In this document: positions 6,370 to 7,476 of the stretch, piece after piece
How positions within the stretch are numbered: the first letter of the stretch is position 1
How the letters are laid out: the number at the start of each line of letters is the position of its first letter
Assembly (NCBI GenBank): GCA_016177385.1
Contig: JACOVJ010000012.1
Span: 1-7,476, forward strand
Direction of reading: 5' to 3'
DNA length: 7,476 nt
From: Candidatus Niyogiibacteriota bacterium
GTDB lineage: Bacteria; Patescibacteriota; Minisyncoccia; HO2-45-28
The notes under the pieces: generated by a model
Told to the model about the DNA's origin: nothing
The model's database searches: none
What the model saw: the letters and a program-made list of their open reading frames with translations, nothing else
Made by a program: the position numbers and the translations under genes

Positions 6370-6636
6370 TCAGAGCGGTGCGCACGTCGTTCCGCCGGAG
6401 CAGATGAAATCATAGAGGATCCGCACCAATCCCCATACGGTGAACATGATGGTAAGGCCCACGAGTCCCCAGACGATATGCTGTTTTCCTTTTGCGCGCG
6501 CGGCCTCATTGTCGGCTTTGGCAATGAATTCAACGACTCCCCAGAGGAAAACAATGCCCGCCGCCGCGATCATGAGCCCGACCAAGGGGTCAATGAGTCC
6601 GGTTGTGATTTTTCTGATAAGTTCTTCGAATGTCAT
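6370..6636 (-). CDS. Small two-helix membrane protein, pilin-like, divergent copy without signal peptide
   Basis: This 88-residue protein has two predicted membrane helices (about 17-38 and 54-75) joined by a charged loop, AKADNEAARAKGKQ (39-52). The core FLWGVVEFI...GKQHIVWGLVGLTIMF matches the other tandem copies here: about 37 of 58 aligned residues are identical to the 130-residue neighbour. Such proteins in Patescibacteria are usually assigned to a type IV secretion pilin-like (VirB2/TrbC-type) family. I recall this assignment from memory and have not tested it. Unlike its neighbours it begins with MTFEELIRKITTGLIDPL, an amphipathic stretch and not a signal peptide, and it ends with a CxxxxxC tail (C79, C85). 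An in-frame TAA lies seven codons upstream of the ATG, with no alternative start between. It is probably the last gene of a minus-strand operon, 28 nt after the preceding copy. Function is unknown. Confidence 0.8.
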   Translation of the reverse strand: MTFEELIRKITTGLIDPLVGLMIAAAGIVFLWGVVEFIAKADNEAARAKGKQHIVWGLVGLTIMFTVWGLVRILYDFICSGGTTCAPL

Positions 6637-6664
6637 GTATGCGGACGGCGGCGATTAAAATGGA

Positions 6665-7057
6665 TTATCGTCTCGGTGCGATCGGAAGATCAGAGGGAGG
6701 TTCACTGATCGAGCCGCCTGTTCCGATAAGACCCGTTAAGATTTTTACTAATCCCCAGAAGACGAACATAATAGTGAGTCCGATGAGCCCCCACACAATG
6801 AATTGTTTACCGGTTTCGCGCGCTTTTTCGTCCCCGGCCGCGGATACGAATTTAAAAACACCCCAAAGGAATACCAATCCCGCAAGGGCGATGATAATGA
6901 CGACCAGGCTATCGATGACATTAAGAATCGCATCGATGAAGGATTGATACGATGTTCCTCCGCTTTGAGTAAATGCTTGTGCAGAAACGAGCGCCGGCAG
7001 AATACTCAATATACCGAAAGCGATGATGAAGGATTTTATCCGCATAGTATCGATCAT
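6665..7057 (-). CDS. Small two-helix membrane protein, pilin-like, with signal peptide
   Basis: This 130-residue protein carries a cleavable-looking signal sequence: a basic MRIK, a hydrophobic stretch and LVSAQA (about 5-28). A polar linker follows, then two membrane helices (about 48-71 and 86-107) separated by the charged loop SAAGDEKARETGKQ (72-85), and a proline-rich tail ending in APRR. The architecture of signal peptide plus two helices resembles VirB2/TrbC pilin precursors. The helical core is identical to the 114-residue copy at about 45 of 58 positions, so the two arose by duplication. The start at 7057 is chosen because its ATG overlaps the upstream stop (ATGA). The in-frame ATG at 7045, which begins directly at MRIKSF, is an equally good start for the signal peptide. 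Whether the protein assembles into a filament or a channel cannot be told. Confidence 0.82.
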   Translation of the reverse strand: MIDTMRIKSFIIAFGILSILPALVSAQAFTQSGGTSYQSFIDAILNVIDSLVVIIIALAGLVFLWGVFKFVSAAGDEKARETGKQFIVWGLIGLTIMFVFWGLVKILTGLIGTGGSISEPPSDLPIAPRR

Positions 7058-7398
7058 CGGCTTACTTTAGGAACCGTGAGGCCCGCCGATCCTTTTTGCA
7101 AACTGAATGTGTCGATCAAAATATTCACGATCCCCCAGAATGCGAACATCACGGCAAGTCCCACTAATCCCCAGATAATGAATTGACGTCCGGTTGTTCG
7201 CGCCTTTTCATCTCCTGCAGCCGATACGAACTTGAATACTCCCCAGAGAAACACGAGTCCCGCAAGGGCGATAATGACAACGATAACGGCGTTCAGTAGA
7301 TTTGGGATCGTTGTCGTGAGAATGGCTGGGGCCGCCGCAAATACGAAAAGCGGCGCCGTGATACTAGCAAAAGTTGCAAAGATGCGCCGCAAGGTCAT
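7054..7398 (-). CDS. Small two-helix membrane protein, pilin-like, with signal peptide
   Basis: This 114-residue paralogue has an N-terminal basic MTLRR and a hydrophobic segment ending in FVFAAAPA (about 1-25), consistent with a signal peptide. Two membrane helices follow (about 35-58 and 73-94), linked by SAAGDEKARTTGRQ (59-72). The tail reads FSLQKGSAGLTVPKVSR. The same tail pattern is seen in the partial gene upstream (FGLQTGPSGLTPP), so these two are the closest neighbours in tail sequence. The start codon is 19 nt downstream of that gene's stop, with no clear ribosome binding site, and the stop overlaps the next gene by 4 nt. The proposed family is type IV secretion pilin-like, as an inference from topology and recalled family features. 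Confidence 0.82.
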   Translation of the reverse strand: MTLRRIFATFASITAPLFVFAAAPAILTTTIPNLLNAVIVVIIALAGLVFLWGVFKFVSAAGDEKARTTGRQFIIWGLVGLAVMFAFWGIVNILIDTFSLQKGSAGLTVPKVSR

Positions 7399-7417
7399 GG
7401 ATTTTTACCGATACTAA

Positions 7418-7476
7418 TCAGAGAGTGGGAGGCGTAAGACCTGAGGGACCGGTTTGCAGGCCGAACGTGGTGATAA
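7418..7476 (-). CDS. C-terminal fragment of a fourth tandem pilin-like membrane protein
   Basis: The minus strand from the window edge reads ITTFGLQTGPSGLTPPTL and then TGA (complement of 7418-7420). This aligns directly with the C-terminus of the next gene, ILIDTFSLQKGSAGLTVP, so it is the end of another copy of the same family. Only 18 complete codons are in the window; the membrane helices lie beyond it. It shows that the array continues upstream and contains at least four members. Confidence 0.72.
   Translation of the reverse strand, partial: ITTFGLQTGPSGLTPPTL

Overview
The window looks like a compact bacterial chromosome segment, most likely from the Candidate Phyla Radiation (Patescibacteria), with a Parcubacteria-like character. 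The reasons are tightly packed housekeeping genes with 4-base ATGA overlaps, almost no recognisable Shine-Dalgarno sequences, and a tandem array of small two-helix membrane proteins of the type IV secretion pilin-like kind that is common in those genomes. TGA is used as a stop codon (galT, tpiA, recJ and others), so this is not a lineage that reads TGA as glycine. The taxonomic call is inference, because no rRNA or ribosomal protein gene is present.

Plus-strand block, 1-6368. A 5'-truncated family 2 glycosyltransferase (1-513) overlaps a galactose-1-phosphate uridylyltransferase family gene (510-1553). That gene overlaps a VTT/DedA-type membrane protein gene of the YqaA kind (1550-2137). Triosephosphate isomerase (2140-2877) follows after 2 nt. 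A 167-nt gap then precedes phosphoglycerate kinase (3045-4172). A 49-nt palindromic gap precedes recJ (4222-5922), which overlaps a type 1 RNase H gene (5919-6368). The block thus combines sugar-nucleotide and glycan functions, two lower-glycolysis enzymes (no GAPDH gene is in view) and two nucleic-acid-processing enzymes.

Minus-strand block, 6370-7476. At least four tandem paralogues of a short two-transmembrane protein are read towards the RNase H gene: a C-terminal fragment at the window edge, a 114-residue copy, a 130-residue copy and a divergent 88-residue copy. The last one ends one base from the RNase H stop codon, with no visible terminator between the convergent genes. The function of these proteins cannot be read from the sequence; a VirB2/TrbC-like pilin or membrane-channel role is the best family-level guess.

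The most unusual non-coding signal is the tpiA-pgk spacer. It is bounded by 23-nt imperfect inverted repeats and encloses two further hairpins, so it can fold into a three-way junction of about 153 nt. It is either a non-autonomous palindromic repeat element or a structured RNA in the pgk leader. The pgk-recJ spacer is also a nearly complete hairpin, and it holds a 16-codon open frame whose stop overlaps the recJ start. No tRNA, rRNA, CRISPR array or insertion sequence was seen, and no gene-free stretch exceeds 300 bases.
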